Positions 44,825 to 58,090 are shown, counted from the stretch's first letter. The stretch: DNA of 64,000 nt from Strongylocentrotus purpuratus (GCF_000002235.5 NW_022145599.1:23396879-23460878), one strand, 5' to 3'. A program made the numbers and translations. Notes: generated by a model from the sequence alone, not told the origin.

Positions 44825-46900
44825 ATAAACTCAAAGCAAACACGATTACAAAACTGCAGATAATCAGTCTAAACGATTTATTGCACTCCAGATAAAAAAC
44901 GCTATCATAAAATCCATATCATTGTCATTGAAGCTTGCACATGTAGATATAATGTCGAAATGTCTCGTAGAAAAGGTTGCGGTGGTAGAGTAGATCTCCG
45001 TAGTATACGCTATTGCACTGTAGTATCGCGTAGGTGATCCACTGTGACTCGCGAGCTCGATGCTGGCTACAAATTGCAGGTAAAAATCCTACAAAAATAT
45101 AAGTCTAAAATTCGAAATAATCACACAACTTAGGTTTTTAATATTAAAAGAGCATATATTGCTCGGTTAAAAAGCAGGATGGCAGTTTAAAAAGGCAAAA
45201 TTTTAGCGATTTTGTTCAGAAGCTACGAGCAAAAGTTTTTTTAGCGTCTATCCACACACACTTACGATAGCTTGCTCATTTAGATCCTAAATTAATGATT
45301 AATCCGAGAAAGTCTCGTCGTCAACATTATCCGTCTTGGTTTTAGTTGATGAATATTCATTTTTTCTTTTCGAACGTCCAATAGCTAACGTAGCTACGTA
45401 CAAGTCAGCCTGGCTTGACCAACAAACTCCCACGAAACGAGTGCTCTGATTGGCCATTGGCTATGTTTTGGTAGGTTGAACCATAAATATATCGGCCGCC
45501 GGGTAATAGTTTGAATGCATGAACGTACTGCTTCGCGGTTCTGAGATAAAATTGGATAACTCATAAAAAGTAAGTCCGTAAATTTCACATTCTATAATAG
45601 ACCCTAGGTTAGCAAATTTTGAAAACTGTAATTAGGAGGTATATATACCGACCTAATTTACATCTGATTTAGAAATCAGAAAATAAGATCTAAATAAAGA
45701 AAATCGGGGAGAAAATGTTTTGAACGAAAAGATGTACATCGGTGGCTCTAGCCACCCCCACGGTACGAGATCCCTGGGTTACCGTCTGTATTTGGGAATG
45801 TCAACAAATCAAATGTCAGTTTTATAAAAGAAATGACCAAATCAGACGGTTATTTCTGTCTAATGCCAACCCTGCCATAATGAGCACGGCATGACTGTTG
45901 TTTATTGTTTTCACACAAATATCACAGTCCCACTGTGAAAAAGAGCTATCCCCGTCGTTTTATATACTAGGCCTATCACTCAGTATCCGATATCACCACC
46001 GGGCTCCGCTGGCCTAGCTACCGCCTGAGTACGGGGCCTAGCTTGCCTTGCATTTGGCTTTGGCTTAGCCAGCCTTGGAAACGGTGAGTAGCCTAATCAT
46101 CGATTACCTGAACACTATAATATGAACTAGATCTGTCTTGAAATCATTTCGGCATATTAAATATTTTAAAAACTTGATTCGTATTACTTGGAAAGGCGTA
46201 AATGACGTCGAATACTCACTAGTTCTTCGGTTGGCAAGTGAAGCTACATTTTACTGAGAAAAATGTGATTAGCCAATTTGATGATGTACGTACAGATCGC
46301 ATTTTACAATGCAGGGGCACGGGAAACATAAAACTCTCTCGTTTGCCTTGATTCAACGAAAATTATTTATCAAATAGCACTGACCATCATGAATATTTGT
46401 CTGCAATAATATTGTCCAACATAAGATTTATGAAATATTTATCATATATTTATACTCAGTCTTCAAATTGCTATTTTGCAACTGTACATCCGGACGCGTT
46501 ATTTTTTTTATGCGGCACAGATTGGGGCTTTTTTTTAAAAAGGGGTCTTGATTTGTTGTTGTTGTTGTTGTGTTTTGAGTTATTGGCGATTAGTCAGTAA
46601 TTTGACTATTGTCGCCAAAATACTTTACGGCACGTGTTATATCTCTCAATTTTGTATTTCAAAAAAAATATATTTATTTCGTTTTATATTTATCTATCTT
46701 TTAAGATAGTATCGAAAAATAATATCGTAAGCAAAACATTCATGGGCTTTGTTAGTGTTTCTTAACAGTACGTGCAGATTATTTGTTATATCACATATAC
46801 GCACCATACATAAATATGTATAGATAGCACCTACACAAGCCTCTATATTCAGTAATCTTATCATACCTTTTATCATTGTTGTTACTTTTTCTTATTTTAT
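44825..46900. other. region without recognised genes
   Basis: Contains ATTGG boxes near 45450, and a GC-richer stretch at 45995-46083 ending AAACG|GTGAGT that could be a noncoding exon. No coding similarity. Confidence 0.4.
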
Positions 46901-47085
46901 TTTCTTACTTTACGTTATTATATTTTTAATGTACTGAGTGTAATTTAGCATATTATAATATTGTATAATGTTTTACTGTTCTTATTGTATTTTCTTATTA
47001 CATTATGTTATTATATTTTTAATGTACTGAGTGTAATTTAGCATATTTATAATATTGTATTATATTTTACTGTTCAGCAAGGGAG
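46880..47085. repeat. 93-bp tandem duplication, AT-rich
   Basis: TATTTTTAATGTACTGAGTG and TAATTTAGCATAT recur 93 bp apart (46921 and 47014). Confidence 0.85.
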
Positions 47086-47369
47086 GTATTACTTCCTGAT
47101 AGGGAACCGTTTCGTTCTGACAAAGAACCGTACAATAGCTTTTTGTATACTGGACTCACTCTTTTTTAAGTATTCCATAATTTTTTCCGGTTGGGATTCG
47201 TTAATTTCTGCTAAAAACATAGCCCTTTCTAATAATATAGTTAGGGCAATGTACTAAAAAGTGTTTTACAGTCTCTATTTTTTATTTACAGACTAATGAT
47301 GGTCGTGCATGTGCGTACTAGTAGTAGAGGTCTATTTTTAATAGTGTTACATGTAATCCACTAGTAAGG

Positions 47370-47770
47370 GGGGGGGGGGGGTGTGGGGGTGCGACACCCC
47401 CCTCACCTGTCAGGATATTGTCGGTAAAATTGCGCTGCCGTCGGGAAAAAGAGAAAAGGGGGAGGGAAAAAAAGAGAGGGAAAAAAGGAGAGGGGAAGGG
47501 AAAGAAAAGAAAAAAGAAAAGGAAAAGAAAAGAAAGAAAGGAAAAGAAAGGAAAGAAAGGAAAAGAAAGGAAAGAAAAGAGAAGAAAGAAAGAGGAAAAA
47601 GAAAAAGAGGGGGGAGAGGAAAGAAAGGAAAAGAAAGAAAAGAAAGAAAAGGAAAAAAAGAAGAAAAAAGAGTGAAAGGGAAACAAAAGAAACGGGGGAT
47701 GAAAGAGAGGAGAGAGAGGGGAGGTTAGAGTCTGAGAGAGGAGGAGTGGGAGTAAAAGAGAAAAGGGGTT
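47370..47770. repeat. G-run and purine tract
   Basis: A run of 13 G, TGTGGGGGTGCGACACCCCC, then about 330 bp of AAAGGA-type purine sequence. A related join of G-run and purine tract is at 49250-49490. Confidence 0.85.
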
Positions 47771-48084
47771 GTTGGGTGGAGTCTTCTCGTCGAGGGAGCA
47801 AGAAAGACACGGGTAAATATGTTGCTGTGTCGGGCCAGCTGTGTCGGTATTCTTGCTCGATCCTCATCAATGCATAAGTTTGAAGTCGGTGAGATGTACT
47901 ATATTGTCGGTCGGCCGACAAGTTTTTTTCCCTACGAACTGCGACTTCTTATCCGCTGTGACGACTTCGAGAGTGACTACAACTACAATACTTCTATTTT
48001 CTCGAAGTTTCACTTTCCTTTAATATCAGCTAAAGAAATCAGAGGTTTAAAATTTTCGGGGAAACTAAATTCAAACAAGGTTTA

Positions 48085-48800
48085 AGAGTCAACAACGGTA
48101 CGACGAATCATTTTCCTTTCTTTATATTATGATGAAACGCCAAAAATTCCGCGCTTCGCGCGGAAGGGGAAACTTCATTTAGACGAATCGAGAACGGTAC
48201 AACGAATCGTCTTCTTTCTCTAATAATTTAAGGAAACGTCAAAGCTTCCGCGCTTCGCGGGAAAGTGGGAAACTGAATTCAGACAAATAGGGCTTACTAA
48301 AAGTCGAAAACGTTACAACGAATCGTGTTCTTTCTCTAATAATTTGAGGAAACGTCAAAGCTTTCGCGCTTTGCGCGAGAGGGGGAAACTGAATTCAGAT
48401 GAATAGGGCTTAATAATAATAAGATTCGAAAACGGTATGAGGAATCGTCTTCCTTTCTCTATATTGTAATGAAACGCCAAAAATTTCGCGCTTCGCGCGG
48501 AAGGGGAAAACTTCATTTAGACGAGTCGAGAACAGTACGACGAATCGTCTTTTTTCTCTAATAATTTAAGGAAACGTCAAAGCTTCCGCGCTTCGCGCGA
48601 GAGGGGGAAACTGAATTCAGTCAAAATTAATAGGGCTCATTTAGAGTCGAAAACGGTACAACGAATCGTGTTCTTTCTCTAATAATTTGAGGAAACATCT
48701 AAGCTTTCGCGCTTCGCGCGAGAGGGGTAAACTGAATTCAGATGAATAGCTAGGGCTTAATAAGATTCGAAAACGGTACGAGGAATCGTCTTGCTCCGAT
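48085..48800. repeat. higher-order satellite: three monomers times two
   Basis: Monomer landmark GAAACG(C/T)C at 48134, 48233, 48349, 48471, 48571 and 48692. The A-B-C set repeats after 337, 338 and 343 bp. Each monomer holds GCGCTTCGCGC or a variant and a CGAATCGT word. Confidence 0.92.
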
Positions 48801-49889
48801 TGTCTCATTTCCGCTCGCGTGAACATTGCCAGCATAAAACACTGACCTCTACCTCCTGGACGGATCATTGCCCATTCCCATTCACTATACGTTACGTACT
48901 AAAAGGCTGTATTGTCTGACCGTTCATGAATATTCATGTTTTTGCTAAACTCGGCAAAATGTTTGCTTTTACTAAATGGAAAAATTACGGTGGGGGGTTG
49001 GATGAAATGGACATAATGAAATAGGCAGAAGTGATCTATGATAATTCATGCTTTTTATGTTTCGTGTGCTCGACCTATAATCTTCAAATCGTTTGGCAAA
49101 CTGCTGAGTCCAAAGTTAGACTTGTTTCACATGTGTATTATAGGCAATGACGAGCTTGCAACCTATTTTGAAAAATTACGGTGGGTGAACTTTCAAAAGT
49201 CAATGAGACATGAGGGCTCCAATGAAAGAACTAGTGACACTGGCGTACCTGAGGGGGGGGGGGGGGCAAGGGGGGCAGAGTGCCCCCCCCCCTGACGAGC
49301 TCCAGGGGAAAAAAGGAAAAGTGGGAAGGGGAAAGGAATAAAAAGGGGAAAGAGAAAAAAAAGGGGAAAGAAAAGAAAAGAAAGGAAAGGAAAGAAAAAG
49401 AAAAAATGAAAAGGGAAAAAAAGGAAGAAGAAGAAGAGAAAAGGAAGAAAGAGGGGGAAAGGAAAGAAAAATGGGGAAATTATTTTTAAAAAGACCTTGG
49501 CCGTACGCACCGGAGGTGGGGGGGGGGGCCGGGGAGGCAGTTGACCCCAGATACTTTGAAAACGTACAATTTTTTTCCTGAAAATGTTTAACAAAGCTCA
49601 CAAGTAGTGAAGGCCTATACCAAATCCTTCAATTCTACTTTTGAAAATGCAAAAGTACCCTCACGACAAGTTTGGTCGCTCGAACTCCCTTCACTCCTTT
49701 TGCTTTTGAGTTTCTTCAAAAACTTTTCATGCACCTTTTCCCCTCCCCCATCAGAAAAATATTCAGCATACATACGGCAAAGAAAAAGAGAAATGAAAAT
49801 AGGAAAATAACAAATTCGACACTCTTTGCTGGCGCGAGCTGCTTGCTAGCCTGTTTTGTATTAATTGTTTTCACTTGCTCGTCTCCCTG

Positions 49890-51540
49890 AAAAAAAGAAA
49901 AGGATTAGCATTGCCTAACATACAATTGTGTCTGCCCCGACTGGCCCAACCTGTAACCATGGCAACCATAACACCCAATTTATGTACCAAATGTTACTAA
50001 AAGAGACTAATTCATTTTTTCTCGCTCGCTACGCTCGCTCGCGAATAAATGAAATAGACATTGCTTTGAAAACAATTGTGCCCACCCTTGACCTGCAACA
50101 ATATCATTAAAAATGGAAGTGTTTTTTCGCCCTCGCCAAAAAGGAATTGATATCGTGTTAAACGCGATTGCGCCCATCCCGACCTGCACCAATAAAAACA
50201 AGTTTATGTATTAATTTCTATTAAAAGAGAATTAATTTTTTCTGCATCGCTATGCTCGCTCACCAAAATGGAATTGACATTTCTAACAAAATATGTGTGC
50301 CCCCTTGCCTGCAACGAAAATCCCAGTAAATAAGTACCGAACGCTATTTTGAGAGATATTGTCTCCTCGCTCGCCAGAATTGATGAATTGATTGATTTTA
50401 GTGATTGATATAATTATGAGTTGATTTGTTTTTTTGTTTTACCCTCTCTTGCTACGCTGTCTTTACAATTAACCTACAACAAATTACCTGTTGATAATTA
50501 TGTACCAGACGTTAATCAAAGAAAATTTGGTTTGCTCACTAGCTATACGCTCCCTCGCCAATATGGAATAAAAATCACCTAAAACATAATTGTGTAAGCC
50601 CCGACCTGCAACAAAAAACCTGAAAATTATGCACCAATCATCATTAATTTTGTTTTGCCTGCCCACCAAAATGGGATTGACATTGGCTTGAACACGATTG
50701 TACCCACCCCCGACCTGCAACAACGAAACAAAGTTTATGTTCCAATTCATTGAGGAAAATTGAACCAAGTTTAATTGGTAATTATTTTTTATAATTTTTT
50801 TTTAATTTTTTTTTTTAAAGTTTTTTTTTCTTGATCGCTACGCTCGCTCGCCAAAATGAAATTTACATCGCCAACGTGCCTGCCCTAACCTGCAACAACT
50901 AGTTAATAATTATGTACCAAACATTATTCAAAGAGGTTTTGGTGTGCTCGCTCGCCAAAACGGAATTAACATCACCTTAGACATGATTGTGTAAGCCCTG
51001 ACCTGTAACAAAAAAACCTGAAATTTATGAACCAATTATCATTACAAAAAATGTTCTCGCTCGCTACGCTCGCTCGCCAAAATAGAAATAACATCGCTTT
51101 GAATAATCACGTCCCTGACATGGATCAATGAAATCAAGTTTATGTACCATGTTCTCACCGTAGAGAAGTGATCATTAAAAAAAGAAATGTAGGGGGGGTT
51201 GCGTGCCCGCCAAAATGGGATTGAAATTGCCTTAAACACGATTGTGCCCGCCCCGAATTGCAACAATGAAACAAGTTTTATATACATGTAGCAATTCATT
51301 AAGAGAAAAGTGTATTTTCGCTCGCTAGCTAAAATGGATATAAAATCACCCTAAACACAATATTGTTCCCGCACCCGGCATGGGACAATTGGACCAAGTT
51401 TAAGTGACAATTATTAAACAAAAAGGGATTTTTTTTTCTTGCTCGCTACGCTCGCTTGCAAAAATGAAATTAATGTGGCCAACAAATGATGTGCCCACCC
51501 CAGACTTGCAACAATACCGGTTTATATACCAAACGTTACT
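49890..51540. repeat. diverged tandem array with GCTCGCTACGCTCGC words
   Basis: Units of very roughly 120-230 bp combine TCGCTCGCTACGCTCGC, CCAAAATGGAATTGACAT, a C-rich GTGCCC..CCGACCTGCAACAA block and AAGTTTATGTACCAA. About ten units, strongly diverged. Confidence 0.85.
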
Positions 51541-51544
51541 TAAA

Positions 51545-52479
51545 TACACTGTTGCTCATAAAGGTGGAATATTTTTTTTTTATCCCAATTCATGGAATTA
51601 TTTTAAAAATTATTTAAAAATAATAGATCTAGATAATAGTACACATTCTCAGATTTTATTGAATAATAATTTAACAATGTGTGTTTTGCGTGACTGCTAA
51701 AGCATGTGTATGCTACTATGCTTATCAAATAGGGGACCTACGCCCTTTAGTCATAAATGACAGTAATGAGGATTAATGCCCCACAAAAAGGCACTAATAT
51801 AGCAAATCGACACGGTTTTGATCCTGGGGCCTCACAGTTACGAGGCCTTTGCTTTGTCACTGAACCATGACTGTACGCAGCGGGGGCTAGTGTAGGGCGG
51901 CAGTTTCCATGAATTAAAAAAACACAGAAAATTCAATAAATTTTCAATAATTCATTGCATTTTACCCCGGTTCCCAACATAAACAAATCCTCTGTGTGCC
52001 CATGCCTTGAGCCATAATGCATTACTCTACAGAGGATTTTTTATGTTGGGGACCGGGGTAAAATGCATTAAATTATTGAAAATTTATTGCATTTTCTGTT
52101 TTTTTCTTCAATTTATGGAAACTGCCCCCCTACCCTAGCCCCCGCTGTGTACAGTCATGGTTCAGTGACAAAACAATGGCCTTGTAACTGTGAGGCCCAA
52201 GGATCAAAACCGTGTCGATGTGCTATATTAGTGCCCTTTTGTGGGGCATTAATCCTCATTACTGTCATTTATGACTTAAGAGCGTAGGTCCCCTAGTTGA
52301 TAAGCATATTAGCATACACATACTTTAGCAGTCACGTTAACCACACATTGACAAATTATTATTCAATAAAATCTGAGAATGTATACTATTATCTAGATCT
52401 ATTATTTTTAATTTTTTTTTTTAATAATTCCATAAATTTGGGTAAACCAAAATATTCCAACTTTATGAGCGACAGTGTA
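51545..52479. mobile_element. 931-bp Tc1/mariner-type foldback with about 430-bp arms
   Basis: Element 51547-52477 with TA on both sides. Ends CACTGTTGCTCATAAAGGTGG and, inverted, CACTGTCGCTCATAAAGTTGG. Almost the whole length is two inverted arms meeting near 51990-52020. Nested in the hAT-like element. Confidence 0.92.
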
Positions 52480-52786
52480 TATATATTTTTTCCCGCTCAC
52501 TCGCCAGAAGTGAAAATTAGCATCCCTTTTTTTGTTTTGTTTCGATCGCTTGCCCCCCTCCCCCTCCCCCCTGACGGAGTACCCCAGGTACGCCACTGGC
52601 TAGTGATAACGTACGTCGGGGTGGATGTGCTTTTCGTTTAAACAAAAAATGAATTTTTAACGATTTTTTAAAAAAACGTCCATAGGCTAACATGTTAGGC
52701 TGCTGACTCGGACCATGCTCTGACGATAGGGGGCGTTGTGAAATGAGACTAAACGGAGCAATATGTCAACATTTGTTCTGCTTTAA

Positions 52787-53100
52787 GTGCCAAAAAAATA
52801 GCAGGAAACTGAATAGTGATTAAATTTTGAAAACGAAAAAATACGTTAACATGTTAAGTGCAAAAAATAGCAGGAAAATAGTCATTAACTTTTAAAGACA
52901 AAATAATAGTATAAAATAAGTAAACATATGTTATGTAAGTGTAAAAAATAGCAGTAAAATAGTGATTAACTTTTAAAAGACAAAAAAATAGTACAAAAAT
53001 AGGTTAACATGTTATGATAAGTGCAAAAAAATAGCAGGAAATAAAGTAGTCAAAACATCTAAAAGAAGAAAAAGTAGTTTAAAAATAGTGCATAAAAAAG
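52787..53100. repeat. A-rich tandem repeat, 71-82-bp units
   Basis: AAAAAATAGCAGG restarts near 52790, 52861, 52942 and 53024, each followed by TTAACATGTTA-like words. Degenerate AAAATAGT sequence continues to about 53310. Confidence 0.85.
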
Positions 53101-53499
53101 AGACACAATTGGAGAAAATAGTGAAAAAATAGAAATAGCTAGAAAATAGTCAAAAAATAGCCACCTCGTTGGGGAAAATGGAAAAAATATATAACAAAAT
53201 ATAGTGTAGTTTTTTTTTTACTATTATTTAAGAAAATAGCCAAAAACTACATGATCAAGAAATCAAGAAATAGCGAAAAAATATATGAAAAATAGTGAAA
53301 AAATATTTTTTTCTGCTGGTCAAAATGACTGGGGAACTAACAACAACTTGTTCTATTATGTGAAGCTACATTACAATCTGCGGTAGCAATAATCATGGGC
53401 ATATGATATAGGTCATTTGTTGAACATGTAGATATAAAATGATATCATATCAGAGGGGGGGGGGAAACGTTCCAGGGGCAGTAGCGTAATGAGCAAAAA

Positions 53500-53870
53500 C
53501 GTTTGGAAGCCCCGGTAGGGAGTCAAGGGGGTGAGCCATCGGAAGCTCGGGGTTTTATGGTATTTAATTACGGTTAGATGAGCATCCAGGGGCCCTCTTT
53601 AGGCCATTGATGTAGTCCAGGGGGCAGAGCCCCCGGAAGCTCAGGGGTTTTAGGAATTCAATAATTACGGTCAGGTGAGCATCCAGGGGCCCGACTTAGG
53701 GCCCGGTTCAGGGGGCAGAGCCCCCGGAAATTCAGGGGTATTAGATATTTAATTATGGTCAGATAGGCATCCAGGGGCCCGCTTTAGGGTCCTTGGTGGG
53801 GACCGGGGCGGAGCCCCCGTAAGCTCTGGGGCTTTAGGCATGTAATTACGGTCAGATGAGCATATTTTGA
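53500..53870. repeat. about 93-bp tandem repeat with GGGGGCAGAGCCCCC hairpin
   Basis: GAGCCCCCGG landmarks at 53533, 53627, 53718 and 53811. Each unit adds TTACGGTCAGATGAGCATCC. One related block is inside the hAT at 14940. Confidence 0.88.
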
Positions 53871-54419
53871 TACCTCATTTGTGACAATGGCAGGTCATTT
53901 ATTTTTTCTCTTTCTCTTTCTTTCTTTTTCTCTGTAACCGGGGGGGGGGGGGGGGGGAGGGGGGCTCGAGCTCAATTGTTTCTGCAGGCCCCGATATGAA
54001 AGCTTCTAAATAAGTATATTTTTCGCCCGACTGTAAATTTGGGAATTTCTAATTTTCCAACAAACATAAAAAAAGGTATGACTTACACAAAAATTGAGAA
54101 AAAATACCGGAAAATGATGTCATTTCAGCAACATTCGTAAATCACTGGTATCGAATAAGAAATACCCCCCCCCCCCAATCATTGCGCCAGCGTTCAGGGA
54201 CTCATGTCTTCTCACCCCTATAACAAAAGTTACACACGCTTTCCCATCCTCTCACAATATTTCTACGATATATGCGCGTATAATATCGTTTAGGAGATTG
54301 CATGAATTCCTGTTAAATTTCCTTTTCTTTGAATGTGATTTAAATCAGGTTTTCATTATTGTTATGTTCATTGTGTTGAAAATATAAACCATCTTTACTC
54401 CTTTACTGCTTTCCTTCTT

Positions 54420-55292
54420 TTTTTTGGTGGCAGCAAATGTGTAGTGAAAGCGAGCTCGATCAAATTCTTCGGGACGATTTACTCAGATGAAGGAATCAGT
54501 CCCGATCCCTGCAAGGTGGAAGATATCCACACAAACATGCCTACCCCCACAGGATAAGGAGGACCTTCAGAGGTTTCTAGGCATGATGAACTTCCTGTCA
54601 CCCTACATCCCGAACTATGCAGACCAAGTTGCTATTTTGCGTGATCTCATGAAGAAAGATGTCCCATTCATCATGTGGCAAGAGGATCACCAGGAGGCAT
54701 ACTGCCAGCTGAAGAAAGCTATCCAGCAAGACAGCTAGCTTGCTGAATTTAGTACTACGATCCAGGGCTACCTAGCTGTCACCCTTGAAGTAGACGCGTC
54801 ATCCAAAGGATTGGGAGCATATGCCTCTCACACCATGGAAGGCCTGTGCCATATGCCTCGAAAAGTCTCTCTCCCTGCCAAGCCCAGTACTCAAATATTG
54901 AGAGGGAGACACTGGCACTTGTCTTCGGGATTACCCGATTTCACACTTACCTCTTTGGGAGAGACTTCAATTACTAACTGACCACAAACCGCTTGTGACG
55001 ATATGCAGCAAGCCACTCACAAGTGCCCCGCTCAGGCTACAAAGGCGCTTAGTGAAGATTCAATGATACAACTTCACAATTGAACACAGACCAGGAACAG
55101 AGATGATTATTCCTGACACGCTCAGTAGACTGCCAAATCCGACGAAGGCAGAAGACATTCCGCTGGATGTCCACGTAGAAACTACTGGATGAGGTTGAGG
55201 ACCCATTGGGTATCGATCTGCTCCATTTCGGGAGCCTCAAGCAAGAAGCACTACAGAAGGAGACTAACAGGGATCCTATTCTACAGCAAGTG
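54420..55292 (+). pseudogene. Ty3/gypsy pol fragment: end of RT, RNase H
   Basis: Frames give SIKFFGTIYSDEGI, RFLGMMNFLSPYIP and ADQVAILRDLMKKD (RT connection), then EVDASSKGLGAY and TDHKPL-like words (RNase H). Stops and frameshifts break it. TTTGGTGGCAGCAAATG at 54427 resembles a gypsy primer-binding site directly ahead, so gag, protease and most of RT would be deleted. No matching 5' LTR was found. Confidence 0.88.
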
Positions 55293-56437
55293 TGTGGCTG
55301 CCTTCATAAATCTTTATATGAAGGAGTTTCGTCTAACAATAAATCCAACTGTTGTTATTCACAAGGCACACCGATGAAAATTAACACTGGAAACAAGTTG
55401 CTAAAGTCCAACCAACTTCTGTTTTATTCAGCAACTCGTAACTTCACTTTCATATCTTCGGTAAAACCTTCAGGTTAATTACTATCTCCGGTAAACCTTC
55501 AGATAACAATCTGTAATGATAATAAACAAACAAACAAATAATGAATAAATGTTTCAGCATGTTAGCATATGAAAACCCTATAGCTAAATTAAAGATACTG
55601 ATTACTACACATTAATATATGACACAAGATTAAAGTTAAACTGGATTAAATATCTATGTGAACACACCCTGCATTGAAACTATGAAGTAAACTATTAAAC
55701 AGTACACACAAGCAAACGTACATGAGTGTGAACAGGGCCGCATTCAGACGCGGTTCGTCACTTAAGTTCCTATGCTAAATAACTAACAAAGAAATTGTTT
55801 CTTTCCTAAACACTTAGTTTTGCTCTAAATTCGACATGAACTATATATATAATAAACAAGTTATCATCTACATAGTAGCAGAATCTTTGCTACTTTGAAA
55901 CACTTAAATGTACTGTAACTTCTGCTGACGAAGACAAAGAACTCGGCTTTCTACACTATACATAATACACACTCATCTCTTTGTCTACTCCTAAAAGCTA
56001 GGTACAACATCTAACATCATCTTTCCGAAACTCCTATAAAATTCTACCAAACTCAACTGAGATTATATTAAGATACATCCTAGCATTCTAGTATATATCA
56101 AATAACATATATAGAAATAGATATCGTATTCTTACCGAATTGGGCCTGTAGTTTGTTCCACAAAATAACTAAAAACTTTCTGCTGCAATGTTATGTAATT
56201 CGGACCTTACTGCATCACTTCGACATTCAGAATGACTGGAGTTTGCTTCTCCCAGAACATAGGTTGAGAAGAACAAAGAACTTCCTGTCTCTGTGACTCG
56301 TATAATCTTAAAGTAAACAATAGCCTCCAAGATATGCTGGTAGGCATATTAAGACGCTGGTAGTCTCATAATAAGACTCTTCAAACTATATAAGAAATGC
56401 ACATTTCTTCACTACATCCTGATGTAGTGACAAAGTG
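55288..56437. mobile_element. solo LTR, 1140 bp, with 5-bp target duplication
   Basis: 55293-56432 starts TGTGG and ends GACA, flanked on both sides by AAGTG. It sits in the middle of the gypsy pol frame, which resumes in phase on the far side. AATAAA words are present inside. No internal domain remains, as after LTR-LTR recombination. Confidence 0.85.
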
Positions 56438-57501
56438 AAAGAATTCACTCATGCTGGTTGGCCTGCAACTATTCAGGAACTTCCAAACGATTTGCGCCCA
56501 TTCTGGCCATTTCGTGATGAACTAGGCATGTCTGGAGGTGTCCCCTTCAAAGGCAGGCAGGTGATCATTCCCCAATCTATGAGACAAGATATCCTTCAGC
56601 AACTGCACAAAGGCCATCCGGGCATCGAGAAGATGAGACTCCTAGCGCGCCAGTCGGTTTACTGGCCAAACATAAATCGCCAGATTGACGAAAGTGTCAG
56701 ACTGTGCAACCAATGCCAGGAAAGGATGCCCGAGCAGAGAAGGGAACCACTCCTTCATCATGAAATCCCTATCACACCTTGGACCAAAGTAGGCATGGAC
56801 CTGTTTGAGTTGAATATGGTTCAGTATCTTCTTATAGTTGATTATCACTCGAAATTCCCAGTCGTACATCGGTTGACTTCCACAACGAGTGCAAGTGTGG
56901 CGAATGCTGTAACTGGCATATTTGGCCTTCTGGGATCTCCTACAGAGATTATGTCAGACAATGGCCCACAATTCATCGGTGCCGCTTTTCAGCAAATGTG
57001 CAAGGACTGGGGAATTACGCATCAGACCTCCTCACCAAGGTACCCCCAATCAAACGGACAAATAGAGCGTACGCTCCGAACAGTGACTAAGAGATCATAC
57101 GGAAAACACAGGCAACTGGAGTACAGCAGCAGCTCTACTAAACCTACGATGTACTCCAGTGGATGCCCATCTTCCATCCCCAGCCGAAATGTTCGGCCGC
57201 CAAGTCCGAACACTACTTCCTGCTAACCTTGATTCGAATACAACATATCAAGGACAAAAGAACCAGGAACGTTTGGAGCAGCGCAGGGGACGCATGAAGA
57301 CGGACTACGATGCGGTTGGAAGCAAGCAATTAGAGCTCCGCACTCAGAGTAGGACAGAAAGTCCGCTTCCTGGACAAAGAATCCCACACTTGGATTCCAG
57401 CTGAGGTGACAGACTTATGTAATGATCTATAGGCCAGGTCGTACATAGTCACAACCCCTAATGGCACGCGACTCAGAAGGAATGGAGATGTCCAACAGAT
57501 G
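56433..57501 (+). pseudogene. Ty3/gypsy integrase fragment
   Basis: 263 codons open from 56435. His/Cys zinc finger (HKGHPGIEK then CNQCQ), then the DDE core: D in VGMDLFEL, D in MSDNGPQF, E in NGQIERTL. After about 57080 a frameshift moves the next conserved part (PSPAEMFGRQVRTLLP) to another frame. Truncated at 57501 by the TU-like insertion. Inactive. Confidence 0.92.
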
Positions 57502-57529
57502 GTAACCCGACACATGCTCCGTCGACGAT

Positions 57530-58090
57530 TGCTCCGCCGACATTTACTCCGCAAAACGCGACAATTGCTCCGCGACATTTGCTCCGCGACATTTGCTCCG
57601 ACGTCAAATGCTCCGCCGACAGGTGCTCCGCCTACAGTTGCTCCGCCGACAGTTGCTCCGCCGACAATTGCTCCGCCGACAGATGCTCCGCCGACAATTG
57701 CTCCGCCGACAATTGCTCCGCCGACAATTGCTCCGCCGTCAATTGCTCCGCAAAACGCGACAATTGCTCCGCCGACATTTGCTCCGCCGACATTTGCTCC
57801 GCCTGAAGCGACACTTGCTCCGCCGACATTTGCTCCGCCTGAAGCGACAATTGCTCCGCCGACATTTGCTCCGCCGACAATTGCTCCGCCGACAATTGCT
57901 CCGCCTGAAACGACAATTGCTCCGCCGACAATTGCTCCGCCTGAAACGACAATTGCTCCGCCGACATTTGCTCCGCCGACATTTGCTCCACCGACATTTG
58001 CTCCGCCGACAATTGCTCCGCCGACAATTGCTCCGCCTGAAGCGACAATTGCTCCGCCGACATTTGCTCCGACGACATTTGCTCCGCCCA
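57530..58090. repeat. 15-bp minisatellite, left arm, about 37 units
   Basis: GCTCCGCCGACAATT with variants (GACATTT, TGAAGCGACA). Units divisible by three keep several frames open, which is not evidence of a protein. Confidence 0.95.

Larger units (their letters stand above)
49230..52606. mobile_element. 3.4-kb hAT-like composite element
   Basis: Element 49238-52598; ends CACTGGCGTACCTG and, inverted, CAGTGGCGTACCTG. Flanks ACTAGTGA and GCTAGTGA match at 7 of 8. Inside: G-run and purine tract, a tandem array with TCGCTACGCTCGCTCGC, and a nested foldback. No transposase frame seen. Confidence 0.8.

Noticed and set aside
45995..46090. First exon of a plus-strand gene (GC-richer, AAACG|GTGAGT)
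   Set aside because: No ATG and no partner exon within reach; single donor match is weak.
47318..47921. Lys/Glu-rich and Phe/Ser-rich frames
   Set aside because: Both strands of a purine tract; no conserved motif.
48085..48800. CRISPR-like array
   Set aside because: Animal nuclear DNA; monomers are contiguous satellites with no unique spacers.
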